DNA of 64,000 nt from Collinsella aerofaciens (GTDB taxonomy: Bacteria; Actinomycetota; Coriobacteriia; Coriobacteriales; Coriobacteriaceae): assembly GCF_009876115.1 (NCBI RefSeq), contig NZ_WWSY01000011.1:13738-77737 (forward strand). Direction: 5' to 3'. The notes beneath the pieces were generated by a model. The model was not told where the DNA came from, searched no databases, and was given only the letters and a program-made list of their open reading frames with translations. Below, one piece after another: positions 27,444 to 36,010 of this stretch. How positions within the stretch are numbered: the stretch's first letter is position 1; every line of letters starts with the position of its first letter. A program made the position numbers and the translations under genes.

Positions 27444-27860
27444 ATGGTTATGAAACTCGATCAGCTTGTTAACGGCGCCATCAACGTGGGCTTTGGCGCT
27501 GCCGCCGTTGCTGTCGAAGGCGGCAAGAAGGTCCTCGACGACCTTAACACCAAAGGCGAGCAGGTCCGCAAGGACACCGCCACCCCCGATATCGCCCGCA
27601 GCGTGTCCGACATGTTCGAGCAGGCCGGCGGTACCATCTCCGATCTGACCGAGCGCTTGGGCATGCAGGGCGAGACCGCGGCCCAACGCGTGCTCGACGA
27701 GCTCATTCTGGCTCGCGTCCGCGTCATGACAGCCCCCGAGCGCACGGCCTTCCTGGCCCATGTGCGCGACATCGTCGATTCGGTCGAGGACAACGTGACC
27801 TCGGTGCCCGTCGAGTCCGTTGAGCCCGACGATGCGAAGGATACCGAAGAGGCCGAGTAG
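27444..27860 (+). CDS. Phasin-like small helical protein
   Basis: A 138-aa protein. The N-terminus is Gly/Ala/Val-rich and mildly hydrophobic (NGAINVGFGAAAVAVEGGKK). An amphipathic helical middle section follows and a very acidic tail (SVEPDDAKDTEEAE). The pattern resembles polyhydroxyalkanoate phasin-domain proteins, but no PHA genes are nearby, so the name is only a likeness. GGAG lies seven bases before ATG 27444. The UbiB-type kinase gene starts eight bases after the stop; adjacency of a phasin-like protein and an ABC1 kinase suggests one transcript and a shared membrane-surface role. Confidence 0.65.
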   Translation: MVMKLDQLVNGAINVGFGAAAVAVEGGKKVLDDLNTKGEQVRKDTATPDIARSVSDMFEQAGGTISDLTERLGMQGETAAQRVLDELILARVRVMTAPERTAFLAHVRDIVDSVEDNVTSVPVESVEPDDAKDTEEAE

Positions 27861-27868
27861 CAGCGCAG

Positions 27869-29632
27869 ATGGCAGATTCCACCACCGATTACAACAATCT
27901 AGATCCCTTGGGTGACGAGGCGGCGGTTGTCGATGAGGTCGATGCCGCCGTCTCGGGCGCTCGCAAGAAGCCGCGCGCTGTCGATATGGTCCCCGAGGAG
28001 CCCGACGCGATGGCGCCGGATGAAGAATACCAGCTCACGCCGGCGGGTCGCCGCGAGCGCATCGGGCAGATTGTTCGCCTGGTCAAAAAGTACCGCGTGT
28101 GGGATAACCTCACGCCGGTTCGTTTGCGCCGCCTGCTCGAGGAACTCGGCCCCATGTTCGTCAAGATGGGGCAGATTCTGGCCAACCGGTCCGAGATTCT
28201 GCCGCAACGCTTTTGCGACGAGCTGCGTCGTCTGCGGTCCGACGTGGAGCCGGTGCCGTACGAGGTCGTACTCAGTTGTCTGGAAGAAGAATACGGCCTG
28301 CGCCTGGGAGAGATGTTCGATGCGATCGACCCTAATCCGCTTGGTAGCGCATCGCTCGCGCAGGTGCACCGCGCCCGCCTGGTGACCGGCGAGGACGTGG
28401 CCGTTAAGGTGCAGCGCCCCGGTGCGCAGCAGGTGATGGCGCAGGACATCGACATCATTCGCTCGGTGGTGCGTATCGTTTCCAAGTTCGTCAACACCGA
28501 CCAGTTTGTTGACCTGCACGGCGTGGTCGAAGAGCTGTGGACCTCGTTTCGCGAGGAGACCAACTTTTTGGCCGAGGCCAAAAACCTCAACGATTTCTAT
28601 GACTTCCACAAAAGCGTGCATGGCGTATCGTGTCCCAAATCCTACCTGGACCTTTGCACCGAGCACGTGGTGGTCATGGACTACATCGACGGCATCTCCA
28701 TCGCCGATCCCAAGCGTTTGGCAGCCGAGGGTTATGACTTGGAAAAGATCGGCGCCGCGATCGTCGAGGACTACTCGACGCAGGTGCTCGATGACGGCTT
28801 TTTCCATGCCGACCCGCATGCGGGAAACATTATTCTCAAGGACGGCATCGTTTACTTTATCGACTTGGGCATGGTCGGACGCATGTCGAGTCACGATCGC
28901 GGTATCGTCAAGGACATGATTTTCGCCGTGGCCGAGGGTGACGTGCCCAAGCTCAAGGATTCGCTCATGCGCTTCGCCGTGACGCGTGGCGACTCGGCTG
29001 AGCTCGATCATTCGGCCTTTTTGTCCGATTTGGACTTTATCGTGGCTGACTTTGCAGGCCTTGACCTGAAGGATCTGGATATCGGCGAGTTTTTGACCTC
29101 GCTGTTAAACCTGGCGCGCAAAAACGACGTTGAGCTGCCGAGCGTGGTAACGATGTTCGCGCGCGGCATGGTGACGCTCGAGGGTTTGCTGACCGAGTAC
29201 ATGCCCAACGTCAACATGATCCAGATCATCCAAACGCACATTAAAAACGAGAAAAGCACCTATACGCGCGTGCGCGACATGGGGCGCGATCTTGCCGCGA
29301 GCAGCTATCGCGCGGCGAAGGGCTCGCTCGAGGCGGCCGAGTATCTTGGCCTGGCTTCGCGCATGCTCACGCGCGGCCAGCTTAAGGTGAACACGCAGAT
29401 CATGAGCAGCGATAAGGCGCTGCGACAGCTGGGCGGAATTATCGACCGTATGTCGATGGCAATTGTGATTGCTGGCCTGTTTATCGGTTCGTCGGTGGTG
29501 TACTACGCGCGCATCGAGCCGGTTGTGTTTGGTATCCCGGTCATTGGCTTTATGGGCTACGTCAGCGCACTGGTGCTGGCGCTTATGCTGGGCCGCAATA
29601 TCTGGCTCAACAGTCACGGCGGCAAGCACTAG
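27869..29632 (+). CDS. ABC1/UbiB family atypical kinase
   Basis: A 587-aa UbiB-family protein. After an acidic leader of ~55 residues it shows the family KxGQ motif (FVKMGQILANRSEILP). The Ala-rich nucleotide loop is GSASLAQVHRA, the catalytic Lys lies in VAVKVQRPG, and HADPHAGNI and FIDLGMVG carry the catalytic Asp residues. Two hydrophobic segments near the C-terminus (IVIAGLFIGSSVVYYA and VIGFMGYVSALVLALML) anchor it in the membrane. Family members support isoprenoid-quinone or lipid metabolism; no quinone genes lie nearby, so the substrate is open. A terminator follows. Confidence 0.92.
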   Translation: MADSTTDYNNLDPLGDEAAVVDEVDAAVSGARKKPRAVDMVPEEPDAMAPDEEYQLTPAGRRERIGQIVRLVKKYRVWDNLTPVRLRRLLEELGPMFVKMGQILANRSEILPQRFCDELRRLRSDVEPVPYEVVLSCLEEEYGLRLGEMFDAIDPNPLGSASLAQVHRARLVTGEDVAVKVQRPGAQQVMAQDIDIIRSVVRIVSKFVNTDQFVDLHGVVEELWTSFREETNFLAEAKNLNDFYDFHKSVHGVSCPKSYLDLCTEHVVVMDYIDGISIADPKRLAAEGYDLEKIGAAIVEDYSTQVLDDGFFHADPHAGNIILKDGIVYFIDLGMVGRMSSHDRGIVKDMIFAVAEGDVPKLKDSLMRFAVTRGDSAELDHSAFLSDLDFIVADFAGLDLKDLDIGEFLTSLLNLARKNDVELPSVVTMFARGMVTLEGLLTEYMPNVNMIQIIQTHIKNEKSTYTRVRDMGRDLAASSYRAAKGSLEAAEYLGLASRMLTRGQLKVNTQIMSSDKALRQLGGIIDRMSMAIVIAGLFIGSSVVYYARIEPVVFGIPVIGFMGYVSALVLALMLGRNIWLNSHGGKH

Positions 29633-29683
29633 AGGCCGCGACCGTCACCGCATTTTCCTATCGCAAACAATAGCTTTTACCTT

Positions 29684-29711
29684 GGGCTTCGCCTGCGTGC
29701 GAGGCCCTTTT
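29684..29711 (+). terminator. Rho-independent terminator after ubiB-like gene
   Basis: GGGCTTCGC pairs with GCGAGGCCC (one G-U) and is followed by TTTT. Confidence 0.75.
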
Positions 29712-29729
29712 GCGTGATACCATTTTGAC

Positions 29730-29905
29730 GGTAATAATCGATGGCCTAGATGGTGGTGCGGAGACGCACGAATGCGCGGTTTACCTGCGCGTTTGGGAGA
29801 ATTGGGGTGCAAGTCCCCGGCTGTACCAGTAACCGTAATTCCTCTTGGCTCGGGATGTTCGCGTCGCAGATCGGACGACGTGCCCGAGTCGTTAAGGTTA
29901 AGTCG
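29730..29905 (+). promoter_or_regulatory. Cobalamin riboswitch
   Basis: The sequence contains, in order, the hallmarks of adenosylcobalamin-type aptamers: GGTGC...GCAC near 29755-29769, TTGGGAGAATT, the core GGGGTGCAAGTCCCC (29804-29818), the CCGGCTGTACCAGTAACCGTAA stretch in split form (CGGCTGTACC then AGTAACCGTAA), and a downstream GAGTC (29886-29890). The ends are approximate. A GC hairpin at 29921-29955 and a GGGGACCCC stem overlapping the Shine-Dalgarno of the next gene follow. No T-run is present, so control is probably at translation. By family knowledge, cobalamin binding would repress the gene. Confidence 0.85.
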
Positions 29906-29982
29906 GATCGCCTCCCATCTTGCATGCGGCTGCGGCGTATGCCGCCGGTGTGCATAGGGCTCTGGAGGGAAGGGGGACCCCG

Positions 29983-32900
29983 ATGGGGGAACTCGAGCGC
30001 AACATGCGCGATGACGTGGGGCAGCCTCAAGGCAACGCTCCAAGTACAGACAATGGGAGACAAATGGATATGTTTGTGGACGAGCGCCAGCGCGTCTCGC
30101 ATCGCCGTGGCGCAATTGCGCGCGGCGTAGCCAAGCGCGGCCTGGTGGCATTCCTGGCCTTCGCGATGGCCTTTGGCACCACGCCGGCTCAGCTGTGGGC
30201 CGAGGGCGCCGAGGGCATTGCCGAGGCTGTGGCTCAGGCTGCGACGCCGGACGAGGGTGCAGCGCCTGCGGATGGTGCTGCCGACCAGGGTAAGGCCGAG
30301 GTTTCGGATTCCGAGGGCGCGCCTGCAGCTAGTGCCGCCACTACAGAGGCGGCAACTGGCGACGAAGGCTCGGCGACGGGGGAGAGCCCTGCCACGAGCG
30401 TGCAGTCTTCGACGGCATCCGCTGGCCAAGCAGGATCTGCCGCCGCGACTGCCGTCCAGACAGAGAACCCGACAGAAACCGGCGATGTCGCCAAGAAGCA
30501 AGTCGAGGTCTCGTTCTCGATTGTCGGCACCGATGCCGACGGCAAGGCTCAGACCTGGGTGGCACCTACGCAACTCAAGCTCGACGAGGGCGCGACGGCT
30601 GCGGACGCCTTCGTTAAGCTGCAGCAGAAGACGGGCTTCAAGGCGGACTACGATGCAAACACGGCATACGGGTTCTACCTCAAGAGCATTACGTCCCCGA
30701 CGGATAGCCGCACGCTTGCCTACGACGCGACAACTGGTGCCTTCTGGCAGCTCTTTGTTGATGGCGCGTCTTCCTCGGTTGGCGCGAGCAGCATCAAGCT
30801 CACCCAGGGGCAGAAGATTGAGTTTGCCTATACGGCTGGTAGCGCGTCCCCTGTCGTTAAGGACCAGGTTGCCGCAAATGTGACCGTCATTGGTCGCGAT
30901 GCCCAGGGCAAGACTCAGACTTGGGTCGATAACGCGCAGTATGTGGTGACGTCCGGCTCGAGCGCACTTGACCTTACGAAGGTCGCGCTCGAGGCGAATG
31001 ACATCGACGCCGTTGCTGCGGGCTCCTTCATTCTGAGCCTTAAGTACAACGGCGTTGAGCTGGGTACGCCGCTCGATTATTCGACCTATTGGCAGCTGTT
31101 CATCAACGGCAAGTCGAGCGACTACACGGCAGACAATGTCACCATTCATGCTGGCGATACCGTTACGTGGTTCTACGGTGGCTGGGGCGACCAGTTGCCC
31201 TCTGATTCCGTCCGTGCCTCCGTTCAGGTCCTCGGTAAGGACAAGGACGGCAAGCAGCAGGTTTGGGCCTCGACGGGCCAGACGAGTCTCAAGGCTGGTT
31301 CCACTGCTAAGGATTTGCTGGAGCAGACTGGTCTTACCCTCGATGCTAAAGAAGAGTCTTGGGGTTGGTACCTCAGCGGCATTACCTCGCCGCTTGACGG
31401 TAAGACCTATGAGTATGATCCTGCGACCAAAAGTTATTGGCAGTTCTATGTAAATGGCAAGTTCGCCCAAGTCGGGGCCGGCAACTACGAACTCCAAGAG
31501 GGTGACGCCGTCACCTTTATGTATGGTGCTGACGCCGATGCCCTCCCCGGTCAGGTTCTTGGGTCCGTCGATGTTATCGGTCCCGATGTCAACGGCAACA
31601 ATACTCGCTGGGGCTCGGCAAGCAATGTTTCCCTGCCCGAAGGCTCTACGGCCCAGGACCTTATTGAGACGGTTCTGAAGGCGAAGGGCGTTACGTACAA
31701 CGGCTCCCAGAGTGGTGAGTACTGGTTCCTGAATTCCATTACTTCGCCGTTCGATCACAAGCCGTATGGCTGGGATGGTGCGACCAAGAAATATTGGCGT
31801 CTGTTTATCAACGGAGAGCCCTCATCTCTCTGCGCCAACCAGGTCACGCTCAAGAGCGGCGACAAGGCTACGTTTGCCTACACCACCGATAAATCGCCCA
31901 TGCCCGATCCCGACAAGATTGTCGTGGACCCGAGTGCAACGACTCCTGATTGGGATGCCGAGTGGGCCGGCTACGGCAACGGTGGCAACGGTTCGACCGT
32001 AACGGATGCCAAGACACCTGCGCAGGCCGCCGGTCTTAAGTGGGCCTTCGATTGGAAGGCCGAGTCTGGTCAGCAGTATGCCAACTGCAGCGAACCTGTC
32101 ATCGCTAACGGCTTTGTGTACATCGCGACCGAGAACGAGCTCATTAAGATCGATTCGTCCACGGGCAAAAAGGTTGCCTCTGCGCCGCTTGCCTCCAAGG
32201 TGAGCTATACCTCTCGTCCGATCTATACCAACGGCCTTATCATCGTTCCGCTCAACGGCGGTGCGGTCCAGGCGATTACTGCAGACAAGCTGATCTGCAA
32301 GTGGCTGACGCCTGGTTTGACGGACTTGACGCAGAGCTCCTGCACCGTCGTTTCGGACGGCGAGTATGTCTATGTTGGTACGGTCGATATTTCGTATGAC
32401 GAGAACTACAACGCGACCTACGGCAACGGCTCCCTGAAGCGTATCAAGATTGCCACGGGCGAAGTCTCTTGGCAGAACATTGACCCTTCCGAGGGCTATT
32501 ATTGGACTGGCGCTGCGCTGACGGATAAGTACACCATTGTTCCTACGAGCGCGGGCACGCTTAAGTGCATTGATAAGACGACGGGCGATGTCGTTTCGAC
32601 CATGAAGCTCGGCGCTGTCGCAAATGCCGATTGCATTGCCGATCCGTCCAATGGTTCGACCTTCTATCAGATGACGCACGACGGAAAGCTCCATGTGATT
32701 TCGCTTTCGGCAAAGGGCGTGCTGAGTGAACAGAAGACGGTTGATCTGGGCCTTACGAATAATCTGAGCGCCCCAGCGGTGTCTGGTGACAATCTGATTG
32801 TCGGCGGACAGACGGCTACGGGCTCTGCTCTGGTTCTCTATAACCTGAAGACGGGTAAGACCACGATGGTCGCTGCTGCCGACGGCAAGGCGCTGCCGGC

Positions 32901-33855
32901 TGGCCTCAACGGTATTGCTGCTACTCCGCTGGTGAGTGTTCAGGGCGGCAAGACCTATGTGTACTTCACCGTGAACAGCGCGGATAGCAAGGATTACGTC
33001 AACTACTCTGCTGGCGGTGGCGTGTATCGCTATACGCTTGGCGACGCAGAGGCGACGCAGATTTATGATGCGGCTGGCCATTACCAGTACTGTGACTCTC
33101 CGGTCATTGCCGATGCTTCTGGCAACCTCTACTACATCAATGATTCGGGTACTCTGTTCAAGCTGGGGGCTGTCGAGTCTTGGACGGTTGCCTTTAATTC
33201 CAACGGCGGGTCTGCTTGCGACACTAAGTTCGTTGCTACGGCCGACGGCAAGCTGGTCAAGCCGGCCGATCCGACGCGCGATGGCTACACTTTCGGCGGT
33301 TGGTTCACCGATGAGGCTTGCACGCAGGCGTATGACTTCAGTACGCCGGTGACGGCCGATCTGACGCTGTATGCCAAGTGGACCAAGAATGCTGTTAACC
33401 CTGGCGGTAATGGCGGTTCTGGCACTAATGGTGGTAACGGTGGCGCTGGCAACGGTTCTGGTGCTGGTGCCGGCACTGGCACGGGTTCCGGCTCTGGCAC
33501 GAAGGGCCAGCAGGCTGGCGGCGTTGTCGCCCCGGGTCATAAGCCGGCGACCAAGACGACGGTGTCGACCAAGACCGAGACCAAGGACAACAAGTCCGAC
33601 AAGAAGGACTCCGATAAGTCCGATAAGAAGGACGAGAAGAAGTCTGACAAGAAGTCTGACAAGAAGGACAGCAAGTCCGACAAGAAGTCCGATTCCAAGT
33701 CCGATACGGGTGCTGCTTCCACGACCACTGCTAAGAAGTCCTCTAGTGCCTCCGAGCAGGAGGCTGGCACCAACCCGCTCGCCATTGTTGGCGTTGCCGC
33801 CGGCGTCATCGGTCTCGCCATCGTCGGCGTGTTCGTGTTCACCAAACGTCGGTAG
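29983..33855 (+). CDS. Riboswitch-controlled surface protein: four DUF4430/transcobalamin-like repeats, beta-propeller-like region, C-terminal membrane anchor
   Basis: A 1290-aa exported protein; a signal-type segment lies near residues 50-72 (GLVAFLAFAMAFGTTPAQLWA). An Ala/Glu-rich linker follows. Four ~110-residue repeats lie near 174-286, 297-405, 412-521 and 526-636. Each shows a VxVIGxDxxGxxQTW start, a GFYLKSITSP-type middle, a YWQLFVNG strand and a GDxVTFxYG end, the pattern of DUF4430 (transcobalamin-like C-terminal domain). Residues ~686-1063 are PQQ/YncE-type propeller-like (GFVYIATENELIKIDSSTGK). An InlB-type repeat (~1067-1136), a Gly-rich linker, a Lys/Ser/Asp-rich wall-spanning stretch and a terminal helix ending KRR complete it. 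No LPxTG is seen. ATG 29983 follows AGGGGG; ATG 30064 after GGGAG is an alternative. Role inferred: surface capture of cobalamin. Confidence 0.85.
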   Translation: MGELERNMRDDVGQPQGNAPSTDNGRQMDMFVDERQRVSHRRGAIARGVAKRGLVAFLAFAMAFGTTPAQLWAEGAEGIAEAVAQAATPDEGAAPADGAADQGKAEVSDSEGAPAASAATTEAATGDEGSATGESPATSVQSSTASAGQAGSAAATAVQTENPTETGDVAKKQVEVSFSIVGTDADGKAQTWVAPTQLKLDEGATAADAFVKLQQKTGFKADYDANTAYGFYLKSITSPTDSRTLAYDATTGAFWQLFVDGASSSVGASSIKLTQGQKIEFAYTAGSASPVVKDQVAANVTVIGRDAQGKTQTWVDNAQYVVTSGSSALDLTKVALEANDIDAVAAGSFILSLKYNGVELGTPLDYSTYWQLFINGKSSDYTADNVTIHAGDTVTWFYGGWGDQLPSDSVRASVQVLGKDKDGKQQVWASTGQTSLKAGSTAKDLLEQTGLTLDAKEESWGWYLSGITSPLDGKTYEYDPATKSYWQFYVNGKFAQVGAGNYELQEGDAVTFMYGADADALPGQVLGSVDVIGPDVNGNNTRWGSASNVSLPEGSTAQDLIETVLKAKGVTYNGSQSGEYWFLNSITSPFDHKPYGWDGATKKYWRLFINGEPSSLCANQVTLKSGDKATFAYTTDKSPMPDPDKIVVDPSATTPDWDAEWAGYGNGGNGSTVTDAKTPAQAAGLKWAFDWKAESGQQYANCSEPVIANGFVYIATENELIKIDSSTGKKVASAPLASKVSYTSRPIYTNGLIIVPLNGGAVQAITADKLICKWLTPGLTDLTQSSCTVVSDGEYVYVGTVDISYDENYNATYGNGSLKRIKIATGEVSWQNIDPSEGYYWTGAALTDKYTIVPTSAGTLKCIDKTTGDVVSTMKLGAVANADCIADPSNGSTFYQMTHDGKLHVISLSAKGVLSEQKTVDLGLTNNLSAPAVSGDNLIVGGQTATGSALVLYNLKTGKTTMVAAADGKALPAGLNGIAATPLVSVQGGKTYVYFTVNSADSKDYVNYSAGGGVYRYTLGDAEATQIYDAAGHYQYCDSPVIADASGNLYYINDSGTLFKLGAVESWTVAFNSNGGSACDTKFVATADGKLVKPADPTRDGYTFGGWFTDEACTQAYDFSTPVTADLTLYAKWTKNAVNPGGNGGSGTNGGNGGAGNGSGAGAGTGTGSGSGTKGQQAGGVVAPGHKPATKTTVSTKTETKDNKSDKKDSDKSDKKDEKKSDKKSDKKDSKSDKKSDSKSDTGAASTTTAKKSSSASEQEAGTNPLAIVGVAAGVIGLAIVGVFVFTKRR

Positions 33856-34752
33856 GTGAGGGCTGTGTCCAATAAATCCAAGGACGCTGACCCCAAGCAA
33901 CCAGATTCCTCGTTCATTCAGTTCGACGATACAAAGCAACAGGGCGCCGCTTCGGCGGCGTCCGCCCCTCGTCGCAAGGCGCTCCTTGGCGTTTTGACTG
34001 CCGCGTGCACCATTCTGATCGTCGTCTCGCTGGGCTTCGTCCATCCTTCCGAGAGCGGCGCCTGGTCCATCGACTGGATCATTCAGGCCGTGACGGGGGA
34101 GAGCGTCGTCACCAAGGACACCAAGGCGTCTGGCTCGACTATGGCTTCGGGCGAGGCCAGTTCCGAGGACTCCAAGTCATCGAATGATGCAAAAGACGAG
34201 TCCAAGGGTTCGAACGACGGCAAGGACGATTCCGAGTCTTCGGACAAGGAATCGGATAAAAGCTCGGATAGCAAGAAGTCCGATGGTCAGGACGGCAAGA
34301 AGTCTGGCGATAAATCCGCTGCCCAAAATACGGGAGTCGGCGATACTTCCAATGCGTCTGGCGGTGGCCAGTCGTCTGATGGAGCCTCATCCTCTAATGG
34401 TGGAAACGCCTCCTCGGGCGGCCAGAGCGGCTCGCAGGAGTCCAGCTACATAACAGTGACGGTTTCGGTCACATCGAGCGCTGTGGGCAATCCTGTGTCT
34501 TCTGGTGGCACCTTTACCTTTAACGAAGGCGCTACCGTCTACGATGCCCTGTGCGCGCTGGGCCTTTCTGTCAACGCACATGGCTCGTCGTACGGCACGT
34601 ATGTCTCCGCGATTGGTGGTTTGGCGGAGAAACAGTACGGCGGTACGAGCGGCTGGATGTACTCCGTCAACGGCACAACGCCCATGACGGCCTGCAGCAA
34701 CTACGTTCTCTCCAACGGCGACAACGTGGTCTGGTATTACGTTACAGGCTAG
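33856..34752 (+). CDS. Membrane-anchored DUF4430 (transcobalamin-like) protein
   Basis: A 298-aa partner of the preceding gene; its GTG start follows directly on that gene's stop (GTG 33865 is an alternative), so the two are translationally coupled under the same riboswitch. The N-terminal ~40 residues are cytoplasmic. One membrane segment (ALLGVLTAACTILIVVSLGF) is followed by a ~100-residue Ser/Asp/Lys/Gly-rich stalk. A single DUF4430 domain occupies the C-terminus (~197-298), with TFNEGATVYDALCALGLSV, SGWMYSVNG and LSNGDNVVWYYVTG. The layout suggests an inner acceptor that takes ligand from the larger surface protein. No transporter gene follows; a terminator closes the unit. Confidence 0.85.
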   Translation: MRAVSNKSKDADPKQPDSSFIQFDDTKQQGAASAASAPRRKALLGVLTAACTILIVVSLGFVHPSESGAWSIDWIIQAVTGESVVTKDTKASGSTMASGEASSEDSKSSNDAKDESKGSNDGKDDSESSDKESDKSSDSKKSDGQDGKKSGDKSAAQNTGVGDTSNASGGGQSSDGASSSNGGNASSGGQSGSQESSYITVTVSVTSSAVGNPVSSGGTFTFNEGATVYDALCALGLSVNAHGSSYGTYVSAIGGLAEKQYGGTSGWMYSVNGTTPMTACSNYVLSNGDNVVWYYVTG

Positions 34753-34774
34753 AGGCCTCGACATAGCGCGCCAG

Positions 34775-34812
34775 ACGGGCGGTTCGGACAAACATCCGGG
34801 CCGCCCGTTTTC
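34775..34812 (+). terminator. Rho-independent terminator of the DUF4430 operon
   Basis: ACGGGCGG pairs with CCGCCCGT, extended inward by CGG/CCG, and is followed by TTTTC. Confidence 0.85.
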
Positions 34813-34850
34813 ATGCGAATGGGACCGGGCCGCCCGGTCTCTCGGCAAAC

Positions 34851-34885
34851 AAAAAACCGGTTGGAATGGGAATTCCAACCGGTTA
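34851..34885 (-). terminator. Rho-independent terminator of gtrA-like gene 34911-35318
   Basis: On the minus strand, AACCGGTTGGAAT pairs perfectly with ATTCCAACCGGTT and ends in a run of T. Confidence 0.9.
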
Positions 34886-34910
34886 TACATTCAAGCAAAT
34901 AGCGAATCGA

Positions 34911-35318
34911 CTACGACCGTGCGCCCTCGAGGAAGAAGCGACGGCTGAAGTAGTTGTACCAGGTGACGAGGAACGTGGCGATGGCCTTCATGGCCTGGTA
35001 GCCGATGCTCAAAAACGTGACGCCCACAAACATGTATAGGTCGTTGAGGCCCAGGCCGATCACCGACAGGATGGTGAAGATCGTGAACTCGCGCTTGCGG
35101 CTCATGCCCTCGCGGTGGTCGAACACATACTTCATGCTGAGCCAGTAGTTGACCACGACGGACGTGGTAAACGAGACCGTGGTGCTCATCAAAAAGTCGA
35201 GGTGAAACAGCTCGACGAGCGCAATGAGCATACCCCAGTCGATGCCAAAGGAGATAAGACCCACGACAGCGAACTTGAGGAACTGCTTGGTATGAGGTTG
35301 TGCCAGTGCCTTGCGCAC
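34911..35318 (-). CDS. GtrA family membrane protein
   Basis: A 135-aa protein with four hydrophobic segments and the GtrA signatures FLKFAVVGLISFGIDWGM near the start and WYNYFSRRFFLEG at the end. GtrA-like proteins are thought to flip or present polyprenyl-linked sugars for glycan decoration of the envelope. A second family member (35537-35932) lies just upstream on the same strand; the two share motif order (VVNYWLSMKYVFDHREGMSRKREF against a very similar stretch there), so they are paralogs. No glycosyltransferase gene is adjacent. Confidence 0.9.
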   Translation of the reverse strand: MRKALAQPHTKQFLKFAVVGLISFGIDWGMLIALVELFHLDFLMSTTVSFTTSVVVNYWLSMKYVFDHREGMSRKREFTIFTILSVIGLGLNDLYMFVGVTFLSIGYQAMKAIATFLVTWYNYFSRRFFLEGARS

Positions 35319-35536
35319 GTAATCACATCCAATGCGTTGATGAATCGAGCAGAGGATACTTTAGAGCTTTTGCAAGGGAAACGTAAGGTCTTTGCCAAGA
35401 ACTATACGAACTCGCCAAATTATCAAATGCTAATCCGCAAACGTTGAAAATTTGCCCGTAAACGAGCAATGCCCACGAACAACACAGCGCTCGACGCGCG
35501 TCATCTGTGGGCATTGTAAAGCTGTAAGGTTGCGAG

Positions 35537-35932
35537 TTACTTGGTCTCGTCGCCTTCCAGGAAGATCTTTCGGGTCACAAAGTTGTAGACCATGACAAGC
35601 GCGGTGGCGCAAATCTTGGCGATATTGGCCTCGAGCCCCAGGCCGGCGTTGAGCGCCAGCACGATGCCGTCGTTGAGTCCCAAACCGATCACAGACAGCA
35701 CGACAAAGATAATGAACTCGCGGCGGCGGCTCATGCCCTCCTTGTGCGCAAACACGTACTTCATGCTGGCGAGGTAGTTAAAGATGAGTGAGATGATAAA
35801 GCCGCTGGTGTTGGCGATTAGGATGTTGAGGCCCAGACCGTAGTGGAGCAGATTCATAATGCCAAAGTCGATGACCGTGGCAATGACGCCGACGACGCCA
35901 AACTTCATGATCTGCGCAAGGAGCTTTTGCAT
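35537..35932 (-). CDS. GtrA family membrane protein
   Basis: A 131-aa, four-segment membrane protein of the GtrA family. It opens with IMKFGVVGVIATVIDFGIMN and closes with VYNFVTRKIFLEGDETK; the central loop YLASMKYVFAHKEGMSRR is shared with the neighbour at 34911. The ATG at 35932 is favoured because GGCAGG precedes it; the longer reading would need a TTG with no ribosome-binding site. It lies 78 bases downstream of the fructose-bisphosphatase gene on the same strand. Confidence 0.88.
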   Translation of the reverse strand: MQKLLAQIMKFGVVGVIATVIDFGIMNLLHYGLGLNILIANTSGFIISLIFNYLASMKYVFAHKEGMSRRREFIIFVVLSVIGLGLNDGIVLALNAGLGLEANIAKICATALVMVYNFVTRKIFLEGDETK

Positions 35933-36010
35933 GGTACCTGCCTTATGGTGGCGCCGGGGCGCCGCGGGGATGACAAACTCAGCAAGTTTAGCCAATCCCC
36001 ACGGGTGGTG

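Noticed and set aside
27444..27860. True phasin of a polyhydroxyalkanoate system
   Set aside because: No PHA synthase or depolymerase is nearby and the likeness is compositional.
33590..33720. Short near-repeats of AAGTCCGACAAGAAG that could suggest a CRISPR or satellite array
   Set aside because: They encode an in-frame Lys/Ser/Asp-rich linker, and unit lengths are irregular without spacers.
33770..33855. LPxTG sortase signal at the end of the large DUF4430 protein
   Set aside because: The end has a hydrophobic helix and KRR, but no LPxTG or LAxTG; a plain membrane anchor is more likely.
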